From Thalassobius sp002708925 (lineage in GTDB: Bacteria > Pseudomonadota > Alphaproteobacteria > Rhodobacterales > Rhodobacteraceae): DNA of 64,000 nucleotides. The translations under genes and the position numbers were made by a program. The stretch is from NCBI RefSeq assembly GCF_049803795.1, contig NZ_JBNAGJ010000008.1, forward strand, positions 1 to 64,000, written 5' to 3'. The notes under the pieces were generated by a model. The model ran no database searches and was not told the origin of the DNA. It saw only the letters and a list, made by a program, of their open reading frames with translations. Below are positions 43,328-51,780 of this stretch, piece by piece; the stretch's first letter is position 1; the number at the start of each line of letters is the position of its first letter.

Positions 43328-44320
43328 TCAGGCGTTTACGTCCACCACGATGCGGCCCTTGACCTGACCGGCCAGAATGTCGCGGCCCAGCGCGGGCAGG
43401 TCGGACAGGGTGGCGGGGGTCACCATTGTCTCCAGCTTGTCCATCGGCAGATCACGGGCGATGCGTTCCCAGGCGCGGGCGCGATCCGCATAGGGCCGCA
43501 TGACCGAATCGATGCCCAGCAGGTTCACCCCGCGCAGGATGAAGGGCGTGATCAGGGCGCCCTCGATCGCCGCGCCCCCCGCCAGGCCCACTGCCGCAAC
43601 CGAGGCACCGTATTTCATCTGTTTCAGCACCCGGCCCAGCATGGCACCGCCCACGGCATCCACACAGCCCGCCCAGGTTTCCGATTCCAGCGGCTTGCGG
43701 GTCACGTCGGACAGATCCTCGCGTGCAACGATCTGCGCCGCCCCCAGCGAGCGCAGGTAATCATCGGCCTCGGGACGGCCGGTGACGGCGGCGACCTCGT
43801 ACCCCAGATTGGCCAGAATCGCCGTCGCGACCGAGCCAACGCCCCCCGCCGCACCCGTCACCAGAACCGGGCCATGGCCGGGCTGCATCCCGTGATCCTC
43901 CAGCGCCATGACGCACAGCATCGCGGTGAACCCGGCGGTGCCCACGGCCATGGCCTGACGTGTACTCAGCCCCTCGGGCAGCGGCACCAGCCAGTCGGCG
44001 CGCACGCGGGCCTTTTGCGCATAACCGCCCCAATGGGCCTCGCCCACGCGCCAGCCGGTCAGAACCACCTTGTCACCGGGCTTGTAACGCGTATCCGAGG
44101 AGGCCTCGACCGTGCCGGCAAAGTCGATCCCCGGAATATGCGGATATTTGCGCACCAGGCCGCCCCCCGGCCCCAGGCACAGACCGTCCTTGTAGTTCAC
44201 CGTGGAATACTCCACCGCCACGGTGACCTCGGCTTCGGGCAGATCGGTCAGTGCGATCTGAGTGACCTGGGACTGGGTCTTTCCGTCTTCGTCCTTATCG
44301 ACGATCAGTGCGTTGAACAT
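43328..44320 (-). CDS. acuI: Acryloyl-CoA reductase (AcuI type)
   Basis: The 330-residue medium-chain reductase has NADPH loop TGAAGGVGSVA and the AcuI/YhdH hallmarks TVNYKDGLCLGPG and HIPGIDFAGTV. It reduces toxic acryloyl-CoA to propionyl-CoA, which matters during DMSP and 3-hydroxypropionate metabolism. No DMSP gene is adjacent in this window. Confidence 0.9.
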   Translation of the reverse strand: MFNALIVDKDEDGKTQSQVTQIALTDLPEAEVTVAVEYSTVNYKDGLCLGPGGGLVRKYPHIPGIDFAGTVEASSDTRYKPGDKVVLTGWRVGEAHWGGYAQKARVRADWLVPLPEGLSTRQAMAVGTAGFTAMLCVMALEDHGMQPGHGPVLVTGAAGGVGSVATAILANLGYEVAAVTGRPEADDYLRSLGAAQIVAREDLSDVTRKPLESETWAGCVDAVGGAMLGRVLKQMKYGASVAAVGLAGGAAIEGALITPFILRGVNLLGIDSVMRPYADRARAWERIARDLPMDKLETMVTPATLSDLPALGRDILAGQVKGRIVVDVNA

Positions 44321-44356
44321 GTCCGCTCCTCCTTTGGGCGTTGATGGATAATCGAG

Positions 44357-44872
44357 TCACAGCCAGGGCCCGTCGGCGGGCATCAACAGCAGATCCGTCA
44401 CCCAGGCCTGGCTGCCCGTGGCGGTTATCATCGCGTGAACCTGGCCCCGGTGATGAGTCTGATGCGTAAACAGGTGCATGATGCAGGATGTGATCGGCTG
44501 TTTCATGTCCTTACCGGCCATAGGGGAATACCAGCTTAGCTCTCCGACCAGATCGACGGCCTTCAGCCCCCCGGCCCATTGCAGGATACGCCCATCGGTG
44601 CGGAACCGTTCGGCCCCCCAGGCGGCCAGTGTCGGTGTCAGCTCGGTATGCTGAGCGGCGTCCACGCGCGGGCCCGCATCCCCGGCCAGACGCGACATCC
44701 ACAGCTGATCGCCCCACAGAATGTGATTGGCCGTATTCCGGATCGAGCCGAAAAACGCACCGCGATCCTTTGTCAGTTCGTCAGGGGCCAGAGCCTTCAG
44801 CTCGGCGCTCATCAGTTTGTTCTGCCAGGCATTGTAACGCGCCATGGTCAGGCAATAGTCGGCTGTTATCAT
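44357..44872 (-). CDS. DinB-like (YfiT) family protein
   Basis: The 171-residue protein has the four-helix DinB fold with metal-ligand histidines in TANHILWGDQLW (near residue 50) and LFTHQTHHRGQVHAM (near 135). Members are metal-dependent thiol transferases or of unknown role. It lies 37 bp after acuI's end on the same strand. Confidence 0.85.
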   Translation of the reverse strand: MITADYCLTMARYNAWQNKLMSAELKALAPDELTKDRGAFFGSIRNTANHILWGDQLWMSRLAGDAGPRVDAAQHTELTPTLAAWGAERFRTDGRILQWAGGLKAVDLVGELSWYSPMAGKDMKQPITSCIMHLFTHQTHHRGQVHAMITATGSQAWVTDLLLMPADGPWL

Positions 44873-44986
44873 CGGCGGCTTATCCTTTCCTTTCGACCAT
44901 GCGCATCATGCTAACACAGGAAATCTCTGCGTCATCCCAACCTCTGGGGCCAAATCTCTTGCCAGCGGCGGGCCGGGGCCCCTAAA

Positions 44987-45031
44987 TGTCTGACAAAAGA
45001 ATCCGTCCCTGCCAAGCACAAATGTCAGACA
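44987..45031 (+). promoter_or_regulatory. Two TGTCTGACA-type operators before a GntR/FCD gene
   Basis: TGTCTGACA (44987-44995) and TGTCAGACA (45023-45031) are near-perfect inverted repeats spaced 36 bp centre to centre; the second ends one base before the start codon. The pattern fits FadR/PdhR-type regulators (TGTCNGACA), so autorepression by the adjacent regulator is likely. Confidence 0.6.
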
Positions 45032-45032
45032 A

Positions 45033-45770
45033 ATGAAGATCGATCCCAACAGCAGCGCCGATCTGTCGGCTCAGATTGCCACCGCCCTGCGCGATGCCAT
45101 TGTCAGCGGCGCGCTGATCGTCGATGCGCGCCTGCCCTCCGAGGCCGAACTGGCCGAGCAATTCCAGGTCTCGCGCCCCACCGTGCGCGAGGCGTTGAAA
45201 CGGCTGGCCGCGCAATCGCTGATTCGCACTCAGCGCGGGGCCGCTGGGGGGGCTTTCGTCAATCGGCTGTCATTTGAGGAAGCCTATGGCCAGCAGGTCA
45301 CCACCTCGACCCTGCTGCTGACAATGAACGAAGTGCGCTTCGAGGTCGCCTGCGAGGCGCGTTTTGCCATGGTCCGCTGCTGCGCCCCCCTGTCTGCGCA
45401 GCGCCGGACGGCCGATCACCTGGCCACAATGCGCGCCGAGATCCACCGGCAGAAACAGCCCGATCTGTCAGGCCAGGCCTTTTGCGCGTCGGATGTGGCG
45501 TTTCACCGGGCCCTGGTGGATGCGGCCGGCAACCCGGTGCTGTCGTATCAGCTGGCCGGCGCGGTCGAGGCCATGCAGCCGCTGATGAACATGATCACCT
45601 TCACCGTGCAATCCCGCGAGCGCCTGGTCGAGCTGCACACCCGGATCACGGACGCGCTGGAGTCGCGCGACGCCCCCGAGATTGACCGGCTCTTGTGCGA
45701 ATTGCAAAGCGACACGCTGGAAATCGCCGCCGGGATCATTGCCAGGCGCAAAGCCGCCAAAGGCGGCTAG
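45033..45770 (+). CDS. GntR/FCD family transcription regulator
   Basis: The 245-residue regulator has an N-terminal winged helix (LPSEAELAEQFQVSRPTVRE) and a C-terminal FCD domain with metal-type ligands (ASDVAFHRALVDAAGN, ITFTVQSRERLVELHTRI). It is probably autoregulated through the two operators just upstream. No transport or catabolic genes flank it, so its target pathway is elsewhere or lies in its own control only. No clear ribosome site is seen. Confidence 0.88.
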   Translation: MKIDPNSSADLSAQIATALRDAIVSGALIVDARLPSEAELAEQFQVSRPTVREALKRLAAQSLIRTQRGAAGGAFVNRLSFEEAYGQQVTTSTLLLTMNEVRFEVACEARFAMVRCCAPLSAQRRTADHLATMRAEIHRQKQPDLSGQAFCASDVAFHRALVDAAGNPVLSYQLAGAVEAMQPLMNMITFTVQSRERLVELHTRITDALESRDAPEIDRLLCELQSDTLEIAAGIIARRKAAKGG

Positions 45771-45818
45771 ACAGGCGGTCCGCGCGCCCTTACCCTTCCG
45801 TAAGGGAAGGAGACTGCG

Positions 45819-46427
45819 ATGGGAAAACTGGCCACAGCGCTGCTGTGTATCGTGGCCCTGAGCGGCTGCCAGCTGGGCTCTTACGGGAAATCCTCGCCCT
45901 ACCCCTATGACGTTGCCGAAAAGATCGCGGTAACGGTGCCCCCCAACGCGCCCTCGGTTATTCAGCAGTTCCGCCCGCTTTCCCCTGAAAAAGGACAGGA
46001 CAGCGGCGCCGAGCATCCCGGTATCGACATCTACGAAGCGCGCGGCTTTCCGGTTCTGGCCGCGGCAGACGGGGTGGTGACGCAGTCGGGCTTTGGCGGT
46101 TCTTACGGGCATAAGATCGTGCTGCGGCACAAGACCGGGCCGGACGGGTATGCGATGCAGACCGTCTACAAACACCTGAGCGCCCGCGACGTACAACCCG
46201 GAGCCACCGTCAAACGTGGCCAGAAAATCGCCGGTCTGGGCAATTCGGGCCTTCTGGCCGCCGGCATCGTGCACCTGCATTTCGAGGTCCACCAGATCCA
46301 CGAAACCCGCACCGTGCCGCAGGATCCGCATCTTTACTGGGCGGATGGTGTGGGCCGGGTCACCTGTTTTGACCCTGCGCGGCAATACGCAGGGTTTGCC
46401 CTGACATATCCCGTGCCCTGCCGCTGA
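45819..46427 (+). CDS. M23 family (LytM) peptidase lipoprotein
   Basis: The 202-residue protein has a lipoprotein signal with lipobox LSGC at Cys17 and a LytM fold (HPGIDIYEARGFPVLAAADG, then HLHFEVHQ). The His/Asp metal motif HxxxD and the HxH motif are both present, so it should be an active cell-wall endopeptidase in the envelope. AAGGAG precedes the start. Confidence 0.88.
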   Translation: MGKLATALLCIVALSGCQLGSYGKSSPYPYDVAEKIAVTVPPNAPSVIQQFRPLSPEKGQDSGAEHPGIDIYEARGFPVLAAADGVVTQSGFGGSYGHKIVLRHKTGPDGYAMQTVYKHLSARDVQPGATVKRGQKIAGLGNSGLLAAGIVHLHFEVHQIHETRTVPQDPHLYWADGVGRVTCFDPARQYAGFALTYPVPCR

Positions 46428-46479
46428 GGGGGCTTTTATTCCGGCGCGGGGCTGCCTATATAACGGGTGTCCTTCGGGA

Positions 46480-46790
46480 CTATGGGCATAAACGCGCATG
46501 TAATAAACGGATCGGACCCGGGGGCGGTACCCGGCGGCTCCACCAAATCACCCGTTGTTGGCGGGTCATGGGGCCGAAACAGGATCGACGAACGCGTAAA
46601 GATGTAGCTTTGTCCCGGTGAGATACCACCGTTATCGGTTCACAAAGTACAATTGCCAACAACAATCGTGCTCCGGTCGCAATGGCTGCGTAAGCAGTCG
46701 GAGTTACCGAAACTTAAGCCCTTGCGCCTAGCCGCGTAAGGCGGGGTTCGCAGGTACCTGGCAACAGAAACCTGCACTTTCTGACAGGTG
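46480..46790 (+). ncRNA. ssrA: tmRNA, two-piece (permuted) form
   Basis: The acceptor piece comes first and ends in GGCTCCACCA (CCA at 46543-46545). After a short intervening segment the coding piece begins at GGGGCCG (46570-46576), which pairs with CGGCTCC (46535-46541) to form the acceptor stem. The tag frame (46655-46693) encodes ANNNRAPVAMAA and ends in TAA. A GCAGGT/ACCTGC pseudoknot stem follows (46750-46776). Alphaproteobacterial tmRNAs are circularly permuted in this way. The outer ends are estimated. Confidence 0.93.
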
Positions 46791-46867
46791 GAAATCCCGT
46801 AGTTGTTCAGTCTTCGTTTAGGCTTTTGCCGTAGCGTGGCCTCATTACAGCAAACGAGGATCTCCTG

Positions 46868-47293
46868 ATGGCCAATTCAGACATCATGCGTGAGTGGTTT
46901 TCCCGTGTTTGGGAACAAGGCGACGTTTCCGCCATCGACGAACTTTTTGTCCCCGATACCCTGGCTCAGGGGATCGTTCCGGATATGGAAATGGGGGTGG
47001 ACGAGTTCAAATTCCTGGTCGCGACGATGCAGGAAATGATCACAACCCCCAAAGTCAGAATCGAAAAACTGATCGAACAGGATGACTGGATTTCCGGTTT
47101 CATGACCCTGATGACCGAAACGATCGAACAGCGCAAACCCGTGCAGGTTTCGTGCATGGTGTTCTGTCGCTTCAAGGATGAAAAGATCGTCGAAGCCTAC
47201 AACAGTTTCGATTTCGTCAATTTCTTTGAACAACTGGGCCTTTTGCCCCAAAGCACCATCGCGATCTGCATGTCCGGCCAGCCGATCGGCTAA
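46868..47293 (+). CDS. SnoaL-like (NTF2 fold) protein
   Basis: The 141-residue protein has the SnoaL-like pattern of an N-terminal helix pair (MREWFSRVWEQGDVSAIDEL) followed by a curved sheet with ETIEQRKPVQVSCMVFCRF. Such small alpha/beta barrels are isomerases, ester cyclases or binding proteins; the sequence does not say which. GAGGA precedes the start. It follows ssrA by about 80 bp. Confidence 0.72.
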   Translation: MANSDIMREWFSRVWEQGDVSAIDELFVPDTLAQGIVPDMEMGVDEFKFLVATMQEMITTPKVRIEKLIEQDDWISGFMTLMTETIEQRKPVQVSCMVFCRFKDEKIVEAYNSFDFVNFFEQLGLLPQSTIAICMSGQPIG

Positions 47294-47453
47294 GCCCCCT
47301 GCACCTGCCCCTGCACCAGCCCCAAGAGCCAGCCCACCGACGAATTGCGCACGGGGCTGGCCTTGGCCCCTGGCCCCCTGAATTTTTCCTGCGCTCCCCT
47401 TTCGTTTTGCCCCGAATCCCCTATGCTCGGAGCCGAACTTCAAGGAAGCAGCG

Positions 47454-47924
47454 ATGTCGGACAGCATTGATTACGGAAAGCTGATGCACCACGCCATGCG
47501 GGGGCTCATTCAGCAGGTTTTGCAGGATGTTGCGGAAAACGGTCTGCCGGGGTCTCATCATTTTTTCATCACCTTCGACACCACCAATCCCGACGCGCAG
47601 CTGGCCGATTGGCTGCACCAGCGCTATCCGTCGGAAATGACCGTGGTCATGCAGCATTGGTACGAGAACCTTGAGGTGACGGACGAAGGCTTCTCGGTCA
47701 CGCTGAATTTCGGGGATCAGCCCGAACCGCTGTTCATCCCCTATGATGCGATCAAGACATTCGTCGATCCCTCTGTCGAATTCGGCCTGCGTTTTGAAAG
47801 CTCGGAGCTGGACGAGGAGGACGAGGACGCACCCGAGGAGGCGTCGCCCCAGGAAGAGGCCACCGATGAGGGGGCCTCGCATCAGGATGCCGAGGTCGTC
47901 AGCCTGGATCAGTTCCGCAAATAG
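47454..47924 (+). CDS. sspB: SspB-like ClpXP adaptor
   Basis: The 156-residue protein has the SspB fold region (FFITFDTTNPDAQLADWLHQ, VTLNFGDQPEPLFIPYDAI) followed by an acidic linker and the C-terminal ClpX-binding motif VVSLDQFRK. Alphaproteobacterial SspB delivers ssrA-tagged proteins to ClpXP. The tmRNA gene lies only 0.7 kb upstream, so tagging and adaptor genes are close together. Confidence 0.9.
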   Translation: MSDSIDYGKLMHHAMRGLIQQVLQDVAENGLPGSHHFFITFDTTNPDAQLADWLHQRYPSEMTVVMQHWYENLEVTDEGFSVTLNFGDQPEPLFIPYDAIKTFVDPSVEFGLRFESSELDEEDEDAPEEASPQEEATDEGASHQDAEVVSLDQFRK

Positions 47925-48004
47925 GCAAACCGTCGTCCATTCGTCACGCGTTTGAAACATAGCTTTGGCACGCAGGCTCTCAGATCAATTGAAGGAGAGC
48001 CCTG

Positions 48005-48562
48005 ATGCCAAGTGATTTCGCCGTTTTTCTGGGTCAGATGATGCGCCGGCCAACCGAGGTTGTGGCCATTGCGCCCTCCTCTAACGCGGTTGCCCGCCGG
48101 ATGACCGAAGGGCTGGACCGTATCCAGGGCCCCATCGTTGAAATCGGACCCGGGACGGGCAGCTTTACCAAGGCAATTCTGGAACGCGGCGTTGCGCCCG
48201 AACGTCTGACCCTGATGGAGATGAACCCGGTCTTCTGCGAGACCTTGCGCCAGAAATTCCCGGGCGTGACGGTCCTGAATCGCCCTGCGCAAGAGATTGA
48301 GCAGATCGGCCTGACGGGAATCGGCGCCGTGATCTCGGGCGTTCCGGTGTTGGCCCGCCCGCAAATTCAGCGCGAGGTCGTGGGCCGTGCGCTGCGTGTG
48401 ATGGCCGCTAAGGGCGAATTCGTTCAGATCACCTATAGCCCCGGCGCGCCGATCTCGGATCAGATGCAGGCCGAACTGGGCGTCAGCGTCGAAAAGCGCG
48501 CCACGGTGTGGGCCAATTTGCCGCCCGCCCGCGTCTTTGTATTCCGTCGTATACAGCATTGA
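48005..48562 (+). CDS. SAM-dependent methyltransferase, phospholipid N-methyltransferase-like
   Basis: The 185-residue protein has the class I SAM loop VEIGPGTGSFTKAILERG (residues about 44-61) and the N-terminal segment FLGQMMRRPTEVVAIAPSS seen in rRNA adenine dimethylase-like phospholipid methyltransferases. It may make phosphatidylcholine precursors, but the substrate is not certain. AAGGAGAG precedes the start. Confidence 0.75.
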   Translation: MPSDFAVFLGQMMRRPTEVVAIAPSSNAVARRMTEGLDRIQGPIVEIGPGTGSFTKAILERGVAPERLTLMEMNPVFCETLRQKFPGVTVLNRPAQEIEQIGLTGIGAVISGVPVLARPQIQREVVGRALRVMAAKGEFVQITYSPGAPISDQMQAELGVSVEKRATVWANLPPARVFVFRRIQH

Positions 48563-48615
48563 TTTCAGCGCCCGTTCAGGTATGTAGTCGGCAATTCCCT
48601 TTAGGAGGTTGACCG

Positions 48616-50010
48616 ATGACTGACACCCGCACCGAAACCGACAGCTTTGGCCCGCTCGAAGTCCCCAGCGACAAGTACTGGGGCGCGCAGACGCAACGCT
48701 CGATCATGAACTTCCCCATCGGCTGGGAAAAACAGCCCGTCGCCATCGTGCGCGCGCTGGGTGTGATCAAAAAAGCCTGCGCCATGGCCAACAAAGAATC
48801 GGGCAAAATGGACGCCAAAATCGCCGATGCGATCATCCAGGCCGCCGGTGAGGTGTTCGAGGGCAAGTTCGACGACAACTTCCCGCTGGTCGTCTGGCAG
48901 ACCGGCTCGGGCACCCAGTCGAACATGAACTCGAACGAGGTGATCGCCAACCGCGCGATCGAGATCCTGGGCGGCGTGATCGGGGCAAAGGACCCGGTGC
49001 ATCCCAATGACCACTGCAACATGGGCCAGTCCTCGAACGATACCTTCCCCACCGCCATGCACATCGCCGCCGCCATGACCGTGCGCGACGTGCTGCTGCC
49101 CGGCCTGACCAAGCTGGCCGAGGGGCTGGAGGCCAAATCCGAAGAGTTCAAAGACATCATCAAGATCGGCCGGACCCACACCCAGGACGCAACCCCGCTG
49201 ACCCTGGGCCAGGAATTCAGCGGTTATGCCCACATGATCCGTCAGGGCATCGCCCGCATTGAGGCCGCCCTGCCCGGCATCTATGAGCTGGCCCAGGGCG
49301 GCACCGCCGTCGGCACCGGCCTGAACACCGCCCCCGGCTGGAGCGAAACCGTCGCCGCCAACATGGCTGAAATCACCGGCCTGCCCTTTGTCACCGCCCC
49401 CAACAAATTCGAGGCCCTGTCGGCGCATGACGCCATGGTCTTTATGTCGGGCGCTTTGGCCACGGTTGCGGGGTCTATGTACAAGATCGCCAATGACATC
49501 CGTTTCCTGGGCTCGGGCCCGCGTTCGGGTCTGGGCGAGCTGATCCTGCCGGAAAACGAGCCCGGCTCGTCCATCATGCCCGGCAAGGTGAACCCCACCC
49601 AGGCCGAGGCAATGACTCAGGTCGCCGCGCACGTCATGGGCAACAACGCCGCGATGACTTTCGCCGGCAGCCAAGGTCACTTTGAACTGAACGTCTACAA
49701 CCCGATGATGTCCTACAACCTGCTGCAATCCATGCAGCTGCTGGGCGACGTGGCCGACAGCTTCACCACAAGGATGCTGAACGGTATTCAGGCGAACGAG
49801 CCGCGCATCGACAAGCTGATGAAAGAATCGCTGATGCTGGTGACCGCACTGGCCCCCACAATCGGCTATGACAACGCCACCAAGGTTGCGAAAACCGCGC
49901 ACAAGAATGGCACCACCCTGAAGGAAGAGGCCATCGCCCTGGGCTTTGTGGACGAGGCAACCTTTGACGCCGTTGTCCGCCCCGAGCAGATGATCGGCCC
50001 CAAAGCCTGA
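48616..50010 (+). CDS. fumC: Fumarate hydratase class II
   Basis: The 464-residue TCA-cycle enzyme converts fumarate to malate without an iron-sulfur cluster. The family signature GSSIMPGKVNPTQAE is present near residue 317, as are GSGTQSNMN and GRTHTQDATPLTLGQEF. AGGAGG precedes the start. The next gene overlaps its stop. Confidence 0.97.
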   Translation: MTDTRTETDSFGPLEVPSDKYWGAQTQRSIMNFPIGWEKQPVAIVRALGVIKKACAMANKESGKMDAKIADAIIQAAGEVFEGKFDDNFPLVVWQTGSGTQSNMNSNEVIANRAIEILGGVIGAKDPVHPNDHCNMGQSSNDTFPTAMHIAAAMTVRDVLLPGLTKLAEGLEAKSEEFKDIIKIGRTHTQDATPLTLGQEFSGYAHMIRQGIARIEAALPGIYELAQGGTAVGTGLNTAPGWSETVAANMAEITGLPFVTAPNKFEALSAHDAMVFMSGALATVAGSMYKIANDIRFLGSGPRSGLGELILPENEPGSSIMPGKVNPTQAEAMTQVAAHVMGNNAAMTFAGSQGHFELNVYNPMMSYNLLQSMQLLGDVADSFTTRMLNGIQANEPRIDKLMKESLMLVTALAPTIGYDNATKVAKTAHKNGTTLKEEAIALGFVDEATFDAVVRPEQMIGPKA

Positions 50011-50210
50011 TGCCCGGTTCTGGTTCAGGGCCGGTGAACCTGAATCGGTTTCGAAAACAAAAAGCGCGGGCCGAGCAAAAGGCCCGCGCTGATCAGAATG
50101 CGGTGAAATTCGGCCGCACCAAGGCCGAAAAACAGCTGGACCGCGCCAAGGCGGACAAGGCCGCCCGCGATCTGGACGGAAAGAAACGCGACGGGAAAAC
50201 TCAGGAATGA
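50010..50210 (+). CDS. DUF4169 family small protein
   Basis: The 66-residue basic protein matches DUF4169 (VNLNRFRKQKARAEQKA, then FGRTKAEKQLDRAKADK). The ATG overlaps the fumC stop; an in-frame GTG at 50034 with AGGG upstream is an alternative start close to the usual family N terminus. It is coupled to the next gene by ATGA. Function unknown; the helix is highly charged. Confidence 0.78.
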   Translation: MPGSGSGPVNLNRFRKQKARAEQKARADQNAVKFGRTKAEKQLDRAKADKAARDLDGKKRDGKTQE

Positions 50211-50425
50211 GCGACCGTCCCGTCAAACGATCCCTCACATTGCGGGGCCACCGCACCAGCGTTTCGCTGGAGGATGATTTCTGGCACGGTTTCCGCGCCA
50301 TTGCCGAAACGCAGGGAAAACCCATCAATGTCCTGGCCGCCGAGCTGGACGCCGCACGCGATCTGGACACGGGCCTGGCCACCGCGATTCGCCTGTTTGT
50401 GCTACGATACTACCGTGATCGTTAA
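50207..50425 (+). CDS. Ribbon-helix-helix domain protein
   Basis: The 72-residue protein has an RHH-type DNA-binding fold (KRSLTLRGHRTSVSLEDDFW, then FRAIAETQGKPINVLAAELD). It follows DUF4169 with an ATGA overlap after fumC, a pairing known in Rhodobacterales. It meets the P450 gene tail to tail with a 4-bp overlap. Confidence 0.82.
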   Translation: MSDRPVKRSLTLRGHRTSVSLEDDFWHGFRAIAETQGKPINVLAAELDAARDLDTGLATAIRLFVLRYYRDR

Positions 50426-51780
50426 CGCTTGGTGATCTTCAGCCAAATACCATCCGCGCCGCGCACCGTCAGATGGGCCACCGGCATGGCCGGGCGCTCT
50501 GCGACGGGCGTAAACCGATAGGCGCGCACCAGCAAAGACAGCAGCAACGGCCCCTCGATCATCGCGAAACCGGCGCCGGTGCAGACCCGCTGACCGGCGG
50601 AAAACGGGATGAAAGCCTCGCGCAGGCAGGCCTTGCCATTTTCCGTCTGGAACCGCCCCGGATCGAAGTCATCGGGGCGCTCCCACAGCCGTTCGTGCCG
50701 GTGCAGATGCCAGGGGCTCAGCACGATCTGGCTGCCCTTGGGCACCGCCCGAGCGCGCAAGGTTTCAGGGCAGGCAGCCTCGCGGACCATCATCGGCACC
50801 GGCGGATAAAGCCGCAGCGTTTCGCGGAAAACATCCCTTGATATCCGCAACTTAGCAACATCCGAAAAATCCGGTTCCGCAGCAAGCAGCTGCGCCTCTT
50901 GTGCCAGACGATCCTGCCAATCAGGATAGAGCGCCAGCAGATACAGCGCCCAGGCCAGGGCCGACGCGCTGGTTTCATGCCCGGCCAGAAAGAAGATCGC
51001 AACCTGGTCAACCATCTCATCGGGGGCAAAGGTCTCGCCCGTCTGCGGATCGGTTGTTGTCATGATTTTGGTCGCCAGATCGTCCGGAGCCTGGCCCAGG
51101 CGAATGGCCCTGGCCCGGTCCTGCGTCAACTGCGTGATCAGACGGCGGATGGTGCGGGCTGTCTGCCGGGTGCGGCGCGAATGCAGGCGCGGAAACCAGC
51201 GCGGCAAGGGCAACAAAGCCCCCAGATTGACGACGGGCTGGGCGCGCTGATGCTCTCGGAATTCGTTAAAAACCTGCGCGGCCACCTGATGCTCGATCGG
51301 GATGGAAAACAGCGTCCGAAAGATCACATCGGCGGCGGCGTGGCTGGTCTCGGCCTCGATTTCCCGCGGTGTGTCATCCGCCAGAGGGGCCAGCCGATCC
51401 ACAGCCGCCTGCCCGGCCTGCGCCATCGCCGGGAACACCTCGCGCAGGCGCCCGCCCTCGAACGCCGGGTCGATGATGCGGCGCTGACGTTTCCAGACCT
51501 CGCCATTCGTGACGAAAACCGAGTTCCCCAGAAGCGGCGTCAGCCCCTCGCGCACGCGGTTGGATTTGGGGAAATCATCGGGCCGCTCGCGCAGAACCAG
51601 ATCCACCAGAGCGGGCTGATTACACATGTAGGACCGAAAAAACGGGGTGCGGAACTCGGCCATCCAGGCGCGATACAGCCGCGCGGGCTGGGCCGACAGG
51701 ATGTCTTTGCGAAACAGCCGAAAATAGCGCCAGAGCGAAACTTTGTCGGGGCGCGCGGGGGGTTTGGGCGGCTGGATCAT
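50422..51780 (-). CDS. Cytochrome P450
   Basis: The 452-residue monooxygenase has the haem loop FSAGQRVCTGAGFA with Cys400 as thiolate ligand, the I-helix AGHETSASALAW, the K-helix ETLRLYPP and the PERF-type segment following. It is soluble by sequence. It lies immediately downstream of a membrane alpha/beta hydrolase with an ATGA overlap, which suggests that the two act on one compound. No redox partner gene is adjacent. Confidence 0.93.
   Translation of the reverse strand: MIQPPKPPARPDKVSLWRYFRLFRKDILSAQPARLYRAWMAEFRTPFFRSYMCNQPALVDLVLRERPDDFPKSNRVREGLTPLLGNSVFVTNGEVWKRQRRIIDPAFEGGRLREVFPAMAQAGQAAVDRLAPLADDTPREIEAETSHAAADVIFRTLFSIPIEHQVAAQVFNEFREHQRAQPVVNLGALLPLPRWFPRLHSRRTRQTARTIRRLITQLTQDRARAIRLGQAPDDLATKIMTTTDPQTGETFAPDEMVDQVAIFFLAGHETSASALAWALYLLALYPDWQDRLAQEAQLLAAEPDFSDVAKLRISRDVFRETLRLYPPVPMMVREAACPETLRARAVPKGSQIVLSPWHLHRHERLWERPDDFDPGRFQTENGKACLREAFIPFSAGQRVCTGAGFAMIEGPLLLSLLVRAYRFTPVAERPAMPVAHLTVRGADGIWLKITKR

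Noticed and set aside
47328..47361. GCCAGCCC / GGGCTGGC inverted repeat after the SnoaL-like gene
   Set aside because: The loop is 18 bases and no T tract follows closely; too weak to call a terminator.
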